A DNA stretch of 64,000 nt, taken from the NCBI RefSeq assembly GCF_900236475.1, contig NZ_LT963352.1:5460001-5524000 (forward strand). Reading direction: 5' to 3'. The notes under the pieces were generated by a model, which made no database searches, was not told the DNA's origin, and worked only from the letters and a program-made list of their open reading frames with translations. Shown here in pieces: positions 30,482-39,210 of this stretch. Each line of letters opens with the position of its first letter. The stretch's first letter is position 1. The translations under genes were made by a program, and so were the position numbers. This stretch comes from Streptomyces chartreusis NRRL 3882. Its GTDB lineage: Bacteria; Actinomycetota; Actinomycetes; Streptomycetales; Streptomycetaceae.

Positions 30482-30940
30482 GTGACAGTGAACCTCTCCG
30501 GGGAGCGAGCGGCCGCTCCCACCCCGTCGGTGAAGCGCGTCGTGGTCGAAGTGGTGAACTTCGCGCTGGTCGGCGGGAGCGGCGTCGCGGTGAACTTCCT
30601 GGTGTTCAACGTGCTCCTGCACGGGCTGCACCGGGCCGCCATGCCGGCGACCGTCCTGGCCAGCCTGATCGCCATGGGCACCAATTACCTCGGATTCCGG
30701 TATTTCACCTACCGCGACAGGGCGTCCCGGACCCGGCGCCAGATCGCGCTGTTCTTCGTCTTCAGCGGAATCGGCGTGGCCATGGAGAGCGGGCTGTTCT
30801 ACGCCGGATATCACGGGCTCGGCCTGACCGGTCCCTTCGAGTCCAACGCGGTCAAGGCGGCTTCCATCGTGCTGGCCTCCGCCTTCCGCTTCCTCGTCTA
30901 CCGCACCTGGGTGTTCCAGTCCGATGCGCACCGCGCCTAG
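30482..30940 (+). CDS. GtrA family membrane protein
   Basis: A 152-aa protein with four predicted transmembrane helices: FALVGGSGVAVNFLVFNVLL, a second around VLASLIAMGTNYLGFRY, IALFFVFSGIGVAMESGLFY, and one near AASIVLASAFRFLVY. The NYLGFRYFTYRD and RFLVYRTWVF motifs identify the GtrA/DPMS-type family. These proteins are thought to flip polyprenyl-phosphate sugars to the outer face of the membrane for glycosyltransferases. The GTG at 30482 is used; a second GTG two codons later is possible. Its 3' end overlaps the next gene (a GT-C-type protein) by 17 bases, consistent with donor supply to that enzyme. Confidence 0.86.
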   Translation: MTVNLSGERAAAPTPSVKRVVVEVVNFALVGGSGVAVNFLVFNVLLHGLHRAAMPATVLASLIAMGTNYLGFRYFTYRDRASRTRRQIALFFVFSGIGVAMESGLFYAGYHGLGLTGPFESNAVKAASIVLASAFRFLVYRTWVFQSDAHRA

Positions 30941-32408
30941 ACCGGCGGCCCTCGCCGCGCAGGCGGCCGCCGCGGTGGTCGTGCTGCTTCTGGTCCTCGT
31001 GATCGTCCGGCTGCCGTGGGCCGGGGACCTCGGCATGCACGCCGCGACCATCCAGCGGCTGCGGCACGACCTCGTCGACCCGGGCAATCCGCTCGTCGAC
31101 GCGGACACGCCGAGCCCCTACTACTCGCCCTGGATGCTGGTGCTCGGCTGTGTCGCCCGGGTGAGCGGTCTGTCGGTCTTCGTGGTGCTGCGGCTGGGGG
31201 CGCTGGCCGGGCTCGCGCTGCTGCTGTCGGGGGTGTGGCGGTACGTGCGGACGCTGAGCGGCCATCGTGCCGCGCCCGCACTGGCCGTACTGAGCCTGCT
31301 GTTCCTGTGGGGGACGGCCCTGTTCAACTGGAGCGGCTTCTACGGGCTCAACTCGCTCGCGCTGACGGTGTCGTATCCGAGTGTGTTCGCGCTGGGGCTC
31401 GCCTTCCACCTCTGGGCGTGGCTCGGGCGGGCGGTGCGCGGTGACGGTGACGCGGGGTGGGGCGTGTGGCTCGGGCTGGGGGCGCTGTGGGCGGTGATCC
31501 TGCTGTGCCATCAGTTCTCTGGGGTGGTGGCCACGCTGGGGGCGATCGCGACGGTGGTCGCCGCGCGGCCGGGCCGGGTGGTGTGGCTCCGGCTCGGCGG
31601 TGGACTGGGGCTGGGGCTGGTCGTGCTGTTGCTGTGGCCGTACTACGACTTCTTCGCGCTGTTCGGGGCCGGGGGTGATCTGGAGTCGGTGCACCGGCCG
31701 CTGTACGAGGACCTGGTCGGGCGGTACTGGCTGGTGCTGCTCGGGGTGGTGGCGCTGGGGATGCGGTGGTGGCGGGACCGGTGGGATCCGCTGGTGCTGT
31801 TCTTCGTGCTGGGGGTCGTTGTCGTGGCGGCGGGTGGGGTGAGCGGGCACTGGTCGTGGGGGCGGGCGTTGCCGGCGGCGTTGATTCCGGCGCAGGTGGC
31901 GGTGGCGGTTGAGGTGGGGGAAGCCGGGCGGCGGGGGGCCCGGGTGGGGTGGGCGTGCGTGCTGGGGGTGGCGTTGGCGGTGGGGGCTTGGACACAGGTG
32001 GGGACGGTCGGGTACGTGGTGAAGCGGGGGGATCTGCCGGAGGTCGTCGCGGAGAAGTACCGGCGGCCGTGGACGGGGTACTACTGGATGACGCCGTGGG
32101 TGAAGTACGGGGATGTGGTGATGGCTCGGGAGGGGCGGCCGGCTCGGCAGATCCCCGCGTACGGGGCGTACACCGTGGCGCCTGGGTATCCCGACTTTTT
32201 CCTGGCGGGGGAGGGGCGGCGGGAAGCGGCTGTGCGGCGGTATTTCGCGGAGGGGACGTCGGGGAGGGAGCGGGGGGAGATTCTGCGGGAGTACGGGGTG
32301 CGGTGGGTTGTGGATACGGGGGGCGACGGCGGGCGTGATGCGGGGGCGCGGCTGCGGGAGGTGACTCGGGGACCGGAGGGGCAGGTGCTGTACGCCGTGG
32401 TGCGGTGA
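30924..32408 (+). CDS. Multi-spanning GT-C-type membrane protein
   Basis: A 494-aa protein with about ten or more hydrophobic helices. After the first helix, an extracytoplasmic segment has LPWAGDLGMHAATIQRLRHD and SPYYSPW, in the place where GT-C glycosyltransferases carry their acidic catalytic loop. The C-terminal 120 residues or so form a soluble outer domain. It is clearly related to the protein at 44559-46118 (shared SPYY, FLWGTA/LLWGTA, SYPS/GYPS blocks). With the overlapping gtrA gene it probably adds a lipid-linked sugar to an envelope polymer. Exact family and sugar are not identified. Confidence 0.75.
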   Translation: MRTAPRPAALAAQAAAAVVVLLLVLVIVRLPWAGDLGMHAATIQRLRHDLVDPGNPLVDADTPSPYYSPWMLVLGCVARVSGLSVFVVLRLGALAGLALLLSGVWRYVRTLSGHRAAPALAVLSLLFLWGTALFNWSGFYGLNSLALTVSYPSVFALGLAFHLWAWLGRAVRGDGDAGWGVWLGLGALWAVILLCHQFSGVVATLGAIATVVAARPGRVVWLRLGGGLGLGLVVLLLWPYYDFFALFGAGGDLESVHRPLYEDLVGRYWLVLLGVVALGMRWWRDRWDPLVLFFVLGVVVVAAGGVSGHWSWGRALPAALIPAQVAVAVEVGEAGRRGARVGWACVLGVALAVGAWTQVGTVGYVVKRGDLPEVVAEKYRRPWTGYYWMTPWVKYGDVVMAREGRPARQIPAYGAYTVAPGYPDFFLAGEGRREAAVRRYFAEGTSGRERGEILREYGVRWVVDTGGDGGRDAGARLREVTRGPEGQVLYAVVR

Positions 32409-32442
32409 CTGGTGCTCGGGGTTGGTGCTCTGCGTTGGTGCT

Positions 32443-32525
32443 GGGGCCGGGTGGGTCCGCAGCCCGGCGGAGCGGGGTGCCGCTGCGCCCACCCGTGCCG
32501 CCCCAAGCGGCACGACTGCCCGCAG
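32443..32525 (+). repeat. Dispersed intergenic hairpin repeat, copy 3
   Basis: About 83 bases matching copies 1 and 2, with GCCGGG/CCCGGC and GTGCCG/CGGCAC hairpins and the terminal GCACGACTGCCCGCAG. It starts 35 bases after the GT-C gene stop, between convergent genes, and leads straight into the 68-bp tandem units. Confidence 0.88.
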
Positions 32526-32661
32526 CGGCGGACTGTGGTGGTGGGTGCCGCTGCGCTCGCCTGTGCCGCCCCAAGCGGCACGACTGCCCGCAGCGGTGGC
32601 CTGTGGTGGTGGGTGCCGCTGCGCTCGCCTGTGCCGCCCCAAGCGGCACGACTGCCCGCAG
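32526..32661 (+). repeat. Two 68-bp tandem units derived from the dispersed repeat
   Basis: Units 32526-32593 and 32594-32661 are each 68 bases and differ at two positions by eye. Each repeats the second half of the dispersed element (GGGTGCCGCTGCGCTCGCC, then the GTGCCG/CGGCAC hairpin and ACTGCCCGCAG). Together with copy 3 they fill most of the gap between two convergent glycosyltransferase-type genes. Confidence 0.92.
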
Positions 32662-32687
32662 CTCACGGGACGGGGCCTGCAGCTCCG

Positions 32688-34334
32688 TTACTTCAGGGCG
32701 CTTGCCACCAAGTGTGCTGCCCTCTTCACCCGGGGCCTTGCCACCCGTCGCGCCACCGGGCCGATCAGCCTCGCCGTCAGGCCCACCGGTTCCCAGCGGA
32801 CCTGCAAGCGGCCCGGGCCGTGGCCCTCTGGTTCGAGGGTCAGGCGGTGGTGGGGGACCCGGGTCGTCAACGTCGGGAATGCCAGGGGCGCCAGGAGCAG
32901 GCCCGTGTGGGTCAAGCCCTGGTGCTGCAGGCGCAGCAAGGGGTGCCGGACTCCGGCGAAGCCCTGGAAGGGGAGGGGTGCCGCTGCCAGGTCCAGGTGG
33001 ACGTGGCCCTCGAAGATCCCGGGGCGGACGGGGGAGAGGCGGAACGGGACGCTGAGACGGCGCCGGCCCGGGGCGATGAGGAGGGTCGCGCGTTGGGGGC
33101 CGACGGGGAGGCGCAGGGCCGGGTCGTACGTGCGGACGGTGAGGTCGACCGAGGCGCCCGGGCCCCGGGTGATCTCCGTGATCTCGTGGCGGAACTGGGC
33201 GCTCGGGAAGGGGCGCGTCTCCAGGTCCAGGTCGGTGATGTCGAGTTCGCGGCGGGCCCGTTCGGTCGAGGGGACCCGGTCGCCCCAGTAGGTGCGGCCC
33301 TGTTCGTCCGCCGTCACCTGCCTCGGGGCCACGCCGTGGCCCAGGCCCCGGGCCGCCAGCCCGGCCTCCGGCAGGCGGCGGTCGCGGACCAGCTGGAGGA
33401 CCACTCGCTCGGCGCGGGGGAGCCGGGCGAACGCGCCCGGCGTGAGCGTGTCCAGGTACGGCGTGACGATGTCCGCGGATGAGGACAGCCACTCCTCGTC
33501 CCGGTAGGGCAGGTCACCGGCGTACATCCGGAAGTCGTGCTTGAGGAACTTGTGGTCCTTGTCCTCCCGCAGCGACTCGTGCCCGCTCTCGGCCAGGAAC
33601 GTGTCGATGAGGTGCTGGACATGGATGCGGTCGCGCACGTTGGCGAGTTTGTGCCGCTGGTTGGATATCGAGGCCGCCTCCGAGGCCGCGAAGGGTGCCA
33701 CGTACCAGCGGTAGACCGGCTCCGGGATGATCGTGAACGCCTTGGCCAGGCAGTACGCCTGCGCCGAGAACAGCTGGTCCTCGTAGTGGATGCCCTCCGG
33801 GAAGCGCAGGCCGTGCCGGTCGAGGAAGGCGCGGGCGTACATCTTGCTGGTGGAGAGGTGCTCGAAGAGCAGACGCGGGTCGGCCTCGATGCCGTCGAGG
33901 GTGCGGCGCTCGGCGACCAGGTGCGGCATCCACGTCGAGCGGCGGCCGTTGTCGACCCGGACGCGCTGCACCGCGCCCATCGCGAAGTCGATCTCGCGTT
34001 CGCGGTGCGCGGCGAGGAGCAGTGCGACGGCGTCCTCGGGGAGTTCGTCGTCGCTGTCGAGGAACATCAGGTACGGCGCCCGGGCGATCTCCAGGGCGCG
34101 GTTGCGCGGTGCGCTGCAACCGCCGCTGTTCCGCTCCAGGCGGAGGTGGCGGATGCGGGGGTCCTCGGCCGCCAGACGCCGTGCGACCTCCGGGGTCTCG
34201 TCCGTCGAGTGGTCGTCACTGATGACGATCTCCACGTTCGCGTGGGTCTGCCGGCGGACCGAGTCGACCGCGCGGGTGAGGCGTTCGGCGTCGTTGTAGA
34301 CGATGACCGTCACGGTGACGTCGGGGGTGCTCAT
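32688..34334 (-). CDS. GT2 glycosyltransferase with C-terminal accessory region
   Basis: A 548-aa cytoplasmic glycosyltransferase. The GT2 (GT-A fold) domain spans about residues 5-230, with VTVIVYNDAERLTRAVDSVR, the nucleotide-binding SDDHSTDETP, the DxD metal site MFLDSDDE (Asp93-Asp95), and the base region YEDQLF. The C-terminal 250 residues or so are beta-rich (for example RRLSVPFRLSPVRPGIFEGH) and resemble those of the enzyme at 40258-41874. The ATG at 34334 overlaps the upstream stop in ATGA, so it is coupled to the TagF-like gene. It most likely adds sugars to the glycopolymer backbone; donor and acceptor are unknown. Confidence 0.9.
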   Translation of the reverse strand: MSTPDVTVTVIVYNDAERLTRAVDSVRRQTHANVEIVISDDHSTDETPEVARRLAAEDPRIRHLRLERNSGGCSAPRNRALEIARAPYLMFLDSDDELPEDAVALLLAAHREREIDFAMGAVQRVRVDNGRRSTWMPHLVAERRTLDGIEADPRLLFEHLSTSKMYARAFLDRHGLRFPEGIHYEDQLFSAQAYCLAKAFTIIPEPVYRWYVAPFAASEAASISNQRHKLANVRDRIHVQHLIDTFLAESGHESLREDKDHKFLKHDFRMYAGDLPYRDEEWLSSSADIVTPYLDTLTPGAFARLPRAERVVLQLVRDRRLPEAGLAARGLGHGVAPRQVTADEQGRTYWGDRVPSTERARRELDITDLDLETRPFPSAQFRHEITEITRGPGASVDLTVRTYDPALRLPVGPQRATLLIAPGRRRLSVPFRLSPVRPGIFEGHVHLDLAAAPLPFQGFAGVRHPLLRLQHQGLTHTGLLLAPLAFPTLTTRVPHHRLTLEPEGHGPGRLQVRWEPVGLTARLIGPVARRVARPRVKRAAHLVASALK

Positions 34335-36538
34335 GCGGTCGCCTCCTGCGGGGTCGGAGCCGGGGTGCGTTCCTCGATCGGCAGCACCGGCGGCAGGGAC
34401 CGCTCGTCCTGGCCGAGGAAGACCCGGCGGACGACGCGTTCGGCGGCGCGTCCGTCGTCGTACTCGCAGAACCGGCGCCGGAAGACGGCCCGGGCCTTCG
34501 CCGCGCCCTCGTCGCGCCAGGCCTCGGTGGTGAGGATCTCCGTCAACTGCTCCTGGGTGCGGGCGACGGGGCCCGGGGCCTCGGCCATCAGGTCGAAGTA
34601 GACGCCGCGGGTGGTGCGGTACGTCTCCCAGTCGTCGGCGTGGATGACGATCGGCCGGTCGAGGTTGGCGTAGTCGAACATGATCGAGGAGTAGTCCGTG
34701 ACCAGGGCGTCCGCCGCCAGGCACAGCTCCTCCACCGGGTCGTAGGAGGAGACGTCGATGATCCGGCCGGTGCGGCGCAGGTTGGTGAGCGGGGAGGCGG
34801 CGCCGCCGTAGAAGTAGTGGCCGCGGACGAGGAGGACCGTGTCCTCGCCGAGGCGGTCGGCGAGGGCGGCGAGGTCCAGGCGCGGCGTCCAGCCGGCCTC
34901 GTAGTCGCGGTGGGTGGGCGCGTAGAGCACGGCGCGGCGGCCCGGCGCGATGCCGAGCCTGTCCCGGACGGCGCGGATGTCCTCGGAGCCGGCCGTGTAG
35001 TAGACGTCGTTGCGCGGATAGCCGTGGTCGAGGGAGACGTAGTGCGACGGGTACGCGCGCTCCCACATGCGGGTGGTGTGGCTGTTGGCGGAGACGCTGT
35101 AGTCCCACTTGTCGATGCGCTCCAGCAGCGCCTGGAAGTCCAGGCCCTGGGCGGCGGCCGGGTACGCCATCTGGTCGATGCCCATCCGCTTCAGGGGCGT
35201 GCCGTGGTGGGTCTGGAGGTGGATGGCGTCGGGGCGTTTGACCACCGCGTTGGGGAAGTTGACGTTGTTGACGAGGTACTTGGCGGTCGCCAGCACCTCC
35301 CAGTAGCGGCGGCTGCCGGGCACGACATGGTCGGTGCCGGGCGGCAGGAGGGCCGCGTTCTCCCCGGTCACCACCCACACCGGGTGGATCTGCGGGGCGA
35401 GTTCGGCGAGCTTCGCGGCGATCGCGGCGGGGTTGCAGGCGACGCCGCGGTTCCAGTACGCGGAGAACACCGCCAGGTGGGGATTGACGGGGCGGCCGAG
35501 CGCCCTGCGGTACTGGTGGTCGCGGAGCTTGGCGCCGGCCTGCCGCTTCCGGGCCCGTACGGCCGACTTGGCGGTGCGGCGGGTGCGGTTGACGGCCTGG
35601 AAGGCCCGGTACCTGCCGTAGGCGCCCTCTTCGAGCAGGGAGCGGCGGACGCCTTCCAGACCGGCCGGGCGCCGGTAGCCATCGGGGCGGCGGCGCAGGG
35701 CCGCCAGGGACGCCCGGCGGAAGAACTCCCGCGCGACCTCCTCCGGCATGTCCCCGCGCGCGAAGGTGCGCAGGCAGTCGCGGACCATGACGTCGTAGAG
35801 CACGGCGTGGGCGGCGCGGCGCTCCCGGGTCAGGTCGAGGAGCGACTCGTAGCGCTCGACGAGGCCGTAGCGCTGCTGGGGAGTGACCGGGGGCAGGCTC
35901 GCGGGGCGCAGCCGGCGGTCCTCGTAGGCGATGTGCGGGAGGCAGGCGACACGGTCGGCGAGCAGCAGGGCGGCCAGGGCGGCGTACGGCTCGTCGTCGG
36001 TGGTGAGCCGCTGCTCGTGCGCCCGCCAGAAGTCCGTGCGCAGCACGCGCGTGCCGAGCAGCGGGGTCAGGCGCAGCAGGGGCGCGCAGTCGTCGAGGGC
36101 GACGTCGGCACGGCCCGCCCCGGCCAGCAGGGATCCGTCCCGGGAGGGCATGCCGGAGGTGTGCCAGGTGCTGCGGACGTGGTCGAGGAGCAGGACGTCC
36201 ACTTCGCCGGGCAGCTCGGCCACCCGCTCGGCGACCGTGCGCGGGGCGCCGGCGGGCAGGCCGTCCTTGGCGTGGACGAAGTGCAGCCAGCGCCCGGAGG
36301 CCCGCGCCGCGCCCGCCGCCCGGGCCGCGGCGTCACCCGTGCCCTCCGGCAGCGGGACCACGTCGACCGGACCGCCGTCCGCGGCGTGCCGGTCGGCCGT
36401 CTCCCGGGCCCAGTCGCCGACCGCGGCCACGATCAGCTCGGCGTCCGGCAGCGGATGGGCGGCGAGGGAGTCGAGGAGCTCCGTCAGATGATCCTGAACG
36501 TTCGGCCCGTGGACGATGACGCTGAGCTCGGCCATCAC
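34331..36538 (-). CDS. TagF-like glycerophosphotransferase with degenerate GT2 N-terminus (paralogue A)
   Basis: A 735-aa protein. The N-terminal 280 residues or so resemble GT2 (ELSVIVHGPNVQDHLTELLD), but the DxD site reads FVHAKDGLP, so this half may be inactive. The C-terminal half is a CDP-glycerol:poly(glycerophosphate) glycerophosphotransferase (TagF/TagB) domain. Its motifs are HLQTHHGTPLKRMG (His445 in the family's catalytic HGT motif), GYPRNDV, YAPTHRD, a His in LVRGHYF, and VTDYSSIMFDYANLDRP. Such enzymes polymerise glycerol-phosphate units of wall teichoic acid at the inner membrane face. It lies just after the ABC exporter genes on the same strand and overlaps the GT2 gene. Confidence 0.88.
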   Translation of the reverse strand: MMAELSVIVHGPNVQDHLTELLDSLAAHPLPDAELIVAAVGDWARETADRHAADGGPVDVVPLPEGTGDAAARAAGAARASGRWLHFVHAKDGLPAGAPRTVAERVAELPGEVDVLLLDHVRSTWHTSGMPSRDGSLLAGAGRADVALDDCAPLLRLTPLLGTRVLRTDFWRAHEQRLTTDDEPYAALAALLLADRVACLPHIAYEDRRLRPASLPPVTPQQRYGLVERYESLLDLTRERRAAHAVLYDVMVRDCLRTFARGDMPEEVAREFFRRASLAALRRRPDGYRRPAGLEGVRRSLLEEGAYGRYRAFQAVNRTRRTAKSAVRARKRQAGAKLRDHQYRRALGRPVNPHLAVFSAYWNRGVACNPAAIAAKLAELAPQIHPVWVVTGENAALLPPGTDHVVPGSRRYWEVLATAKYLVNNVNFPNAVVKRPDAIHLQTHHGTPLKRMGIDQMAYPAAAQGLDFQALLERIDKWDYSVSANSHTTRMWERAYPSHYVSLDHGYPRNDVYYTAGSEDIRAVRDRLGIAPGRRAVLYAPTHRDYEAGWTPRLDLAALADRLGEDTVLLVRGHYFYGGAASPLTNLRRTGRIIDVSSYDPVEELCLAADALVTDYSSIMFDYANLDRPIVIHADDWETYRTTRGVYFDLMAEAPGPVARTQEQLTEILTTEAWRDEGAAKARAVFRRRFCEYDDGRAAERVVRRVFLGQDERSLPPVLPIEERTPAPTPQEATA

Positions 36539-36635
36539 CAGGACTCCTTCATCTCGTCGCGTTCACGCCGCGCCGGACGCACCGTATTCGGTCATGGTGC
36601 CATCTTTGTGACAAAAGGGCCGACCGGGGTGCGCC

Positions 36636-37466
36636 TCACGAGGGAACGGGCACCTCGGGCTTCGGCTTGGCCTTGGGGGACTTGTCGCCGGTGAACGACT
36701 CGTACTCCTTCAGGACGTCCTCCGTCGGCCCGTCCATGCGCAGTTCCCCGCGCTCCAGCCACAGCACGCGGTCGCAGGTGTCGCGGATCGACTTGTTGTT
36801 GTGGCTGACCAGGAACACCGTCCCGGCGTGCTTGCGCAGCTCGCGGATGCGGTCCTCGGAGCGCTTCTGGAAGGAGCGGTCGCCGGTGGCCAGCGCCTCG
36901 TCGATCAGCAGGACGTCGTGGTCCTTGGCGGCGGCGATGGAGAACCGCAGCCGCGCCGCCATGCCGGAGGAGTACGTGCGCATCGGCAGCGTGATGAAGT
37001 CGCCCTTCTCGTTGATGCCCGAGAAGTCGACGATCTCCTGGTAGCGGTCCCTGACCTGCTCGCGGGACATGCCCATGGCCAGGCCGCCGAGGTACACGTT
37101 GCGCTCGCCGGTCAGGTCGTTCATCAGGGCCGCGTTGACGCCGAGCAGGGAGGGCTGGCCGTCGGTGTAGATCCGGCCGTTCTCCACGGGGAGGAGCCCG
37201 GCGACGGCCTTCAGCAGGGTCGACTTGCCGGAACCGTTGGTGCCGATCAGGCCGATCGCCTCGCCCCGGTACGCGACGAAGGACACGTTCTTCACGGCGT
37301 GCACCCGGCGCACGCCCGACGCCTTCTCCGTCTGCTTGCGGCGCACGATGCGGTTGAGGGCCGCCGTCGCGGAGCCGCGCCCGGCGCCGGTGCCGTTGAC
37401 GCGGTAGACGATGTCCACGCCGTCGGCGACGACGGTGGGGATCCTGTCGTTGGTGAGGTCAGCCAC
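36636..37466 (-). CDS. Polysaccharide/teichoic acid ABC exporter, ATP-binding subunit
   Basis: A 276-aa ATPase of the TagH/Wzt type. It has Walker A GTNGSGKST, a signature region MRTYSSGMAARLRFSIAAAK, Walker B DVLLIDEALATGD and the H-loop VFLVSHNN. The YSSGMxARL form of the signature and the YRVNG start are hallmarks of capsule and teichoic acid exporters. There is no C-terminal carbohydrate-binding domain as in long Wzt proteins. The GTG at 37466 is set by GGAGAC upstream and overlaps the permease stop by 8 bases. With the permease it should move the finished lipid-linked polymer across the membrane. Confidence 0.93.
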   Translation of the reverse strand: MADLTNDRIPTVVADGVDIVYRVNGTGAGRGSATAALNRIVRRKQTEKASGVRRVHAVKNVSFVAYRGEAIGLIGTNGSGKSTLLKAVAGLLPVENGRIYTDGQPSLLGVNAALMNDLTGERNVYLGGLAMGMSREQVRDRYQEIVDFSGINEKGDFITLPMRTYSSGMAARLRFSIAAAKDHDVLLIDEALATGDRSFQKRSEDRIRELRKHAGTVFLVSHNNKSIRDTCDRVLWLERGELRMDGPTEDVLKEYESFTGDKSPKAKPKPEVPVPS

Positions 37467-38373
37467 GGCCGTACGTCTCCTCAGCCTTCCAGAAGTAGAT
37501 GAAGCCGCCGACGCCGGCGACCAGCGCCCAGCCGGCGGCGAGCGCCCACACATGGGCCGGGAGCTGGCTCGCGTGGAAGCTGTCGATGAGGGCGAAGCGC
37601 ATCAGGTCGATGTAGACGGCGGCCGGGTTGGCCGCCAGCGCCACGGTCACCACGTGCGGGAGGCTGTCCTTCTGCGCCAGCTTGTCGATGCTCCACATGA
37701 CGCCCGAGACGTACATCCAGGTGCGCAGCACGAACGGCATCAGCTGCGCGATGTCCGGTGTCTTGGCGCCCATCCGGGCCATGACCATGGAGACGCCCGC
37801 GTTGAAAGTGAACTGCAGGAACAGCGCCGGCACCGCCAGCAGCCAGGACACGCGGACCGGCACGCCGAAGCAGAGCAGGATGACGACCAGGGCGCCCATG
37901 GAGAACAGCAGCTGCTGGAGCTGCTGGAGACAGAACGACAGGGGCAGCGCGGCGCGCGGGAAGTGCAGGGCGCGCACCAGGCCGAGGTTGCCGGAGATGG
38001 CGCGGGTGCCCGCCATGATCGAGCTCTGCGTGAACGTCCAGATGAACACGCCCGTGACCAGGAACGGGATGTAGTCCGGCACGCCGTGCTTGGTGCCGAG
38101 CAGCACGCCGAAGATGAAGTAGTAGACCGCCGCGTTCAGCAGCGGGGTCATCACCTGCCAGACCTGGCCGAGCTTCGCCTGGCTGTACTGGGCGGTGAGC
38201 TTGGCGGTGGCGAACGCGGTGATGAAGTGGCGGCGGGCCCACAGCTGGCGGACGTACTCGGGCAGGGAGGGGCGGGCGCCGCTGACGGAGAGGCCGTGGC
38301 GGGCGGCGAGGGCCGCGAGGTCGTCGTCGGCGGGGGCCGGTGCTTGGGGCGGTGTGTGGAGGACCTGGCTCAC
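37459..38373 (-). CDS. Polysaccharide/teichoic acid ABC exporter, permease subunit
   Basis: A 304-aa ABC-2 type permease (TagG/Wzm family) with about six helices (for example YYFIFGVLLG, YIPFLVTGVFIWTF, LLFSMGALVVILLCFGVPV). The amphipathic motif QYSQAKLGQVWQVMTPLLNA just before the first helix is typical. The GTG at 38373 (VSQVLHTPP) is chosen because the remaining N-terminus is conserved from about residue 15. An in-frame ATG at 38457 would add 28 basic residues and run close to the paired operator sites. It is the first gene of the minus-strand exporter operon and is divergent from a TetR gene. Confidence 0.92.
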   Translation of the reverse strand: MSQVLHTPPQAPAPADDDLAALAARHGLSVSGARPSLPEYVRQLWARRHFITAFATAKLTAQYSQAKLGQVWQVMTPLLNAAVYYFIFGVLLGTKHGVPDYIPFLVTGVFIWTFTQSSIMAGTRAISGNLGLVRALHFPRAALPLSFCLQQLQQLLFSMGALVVILLCFGVPVRVSWLLAVPALFLQFTFNAGVSMVMARMGAKTPDIAQLMPFVLRTWMYVSGVMWSIDKLAQKDSLPHVVTVALAANPAAVYIDLMRFALIDSFHASQLPAHVWALAAGWALVAGVGGFIYFWKAEETYGRG

Positions 38374-38466
38374 ATCCGCTGCTTTCGTTCGGGGGGTGTG
38401 GGACCTATGGAGTCGTGAAGAGCGGTGCCGTGGGGCGGTTCTTACCGGACTCTTCATGGCTTCTTA

Positions 38467-38490
38467 CGTCGGGACGGGACCGTATCGTCG
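38467..38490. promoter_or_regulatory. Candidate TetR operator 1
   Basis: A 24-bp imperfect palindrome: left half CGTCGGGACG, spacer GGAC, right half CGTATCGTCG (7 of 10 positions symmetric). It matches operator 2 at 38515 almost base for base and lies between the divergent exporter and TetR genes. Confidence 0.65.
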
Positions 38491-38514
38491 CAACGCGAGC
38501 GTATGCCGTCCGAG

Positions 38515-38538
38515 CGTCGGAACGCAACCGTTTCGTCG
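38515..38538. promoter_or_regulatory. Candidate TetR operator 2
   Basis: A 24-bp imperfect palindrome: left half CGTCGGAACG, spacer CAAC, right half CGTTTCGTCG (8 of 10 positions symmetric). It is 20 bases before the TetR ATG and 48 bp centre-to-centre from operator 1. Binding here would be expected to block the TetR promoter itself. Confidence 0.7.
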
Positions 38539-38558
38539 TGACGCCCTATGCTGTCGGC

Positions 38559-39185
38559 ATGACGACGAAGCCCGACGAGCCCCAGCAGCCCCCGCGCCGC
38601 CGGGCCCCCGCGGGGGCCGCCGTACTGCGGGAGGACGTGACGGAAGCCATCCGGGCAGCCGTCTTCGAGGAGCTCGCGGCCGTCGGCTACGCGCGGATGT
38701 CCATCGAGGGGATCGCCCGCCGGGCGGGGGTGGGGAAGACGGCGGTGTACCGCCGCTGGCGCTCCAAGCTGCACCTGGTCCTCGACATCGTCTCGGCACT
38801 CGCCGTGCAGGGCCTGCCGGCGCCGGACACCGGCTCCCTGGAGGGCGACCTGCGGCTGCTGTACGAGGTGACGTCCCGCGCCCTGCGCCACCCCGTCGCC
38901 TCGCAGATCATCCCCGACCTCCAGGCCGAGGCGGCCCGCAACCCGGACATCGCCGAGGCCCTCCAGAAGGCGCTGCGCGAGGGCCAGCACGGCGTGGCGA
39001 CCGGAATCGTCACGGCGGCCGAAGCCCGCGGTGAAGTCCGCCCGGGCCTCGACCACGACCTCGCCCTCGACCTGATCTCCGGCCCGCTCTACTGGCGCTC
39101 GGTGGTGATCCGCAGCCCGAAGCTGCCCAAGGGGTATCTGGGGGCGCTGGCCCGGGCCACGGCGGGGGCGCTGAAGGCGTTGTAG
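38559..39185 (+). CDS. TetR family transcriptional regulator
   Basis: A 208-aa regulator. The N-terminal helix-turn-helix is at about residues 40-72 (MSIEGIARRAGVGKTAVYRR), after a Pro/Arg-rich leader. The C-terminal domain (LRLLYEVTSRALRHPVASQ through GPLYWRSVVI) is the ligand-binding and dimer part of a common Streptomyces TetR subgroup. It is divergent from the ABC exporter, and the gap contains two matching palindromes. It therefore probably represses both itself and the exporter operon, with release by an unknown ligand, perhaps an envelope precursor. It converges on galE, with 25 bases between the stops. Confidence 0.91.
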   Translation: MTTKPDEPQQPPRRRAPAGAAVLREDVTEAIRAAVFEELAAVGYARMSIEGIARRAGVGKTAVYRRWRSKLHLVLDIVSALAVQGLPAPDTGSLEGDLRLLYEVTSRALRHPVASQIIPDLQAEAARNPDIAEALQKALREGQHGVATGIVTAAEARGEVRPGLDHDLALDLISGPLYWRSVVIRSPKLPKGYLGALARATAGALKAL

Positions 39186-39210
39186 GGGCGTTCTTGCCGG
39201 GTGCGGAGGG

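Noticed and set aside
32405..33480. Plus-strand frames through the 68-bp repeats into the GT2 gene
   Set aside because: They start in the repeat and run antisense to a GT2 gene with a full motif set; the repeat units make apparent peptide repeats by chance.
38374..38457. N-terminal extension of the exporter permease to ATG 38457
   Set aside because: The extra residues are Arg/His/Pro-rich and unlike the family start, and they would place the start in the regulatory gap; GTG 38373 fits better.
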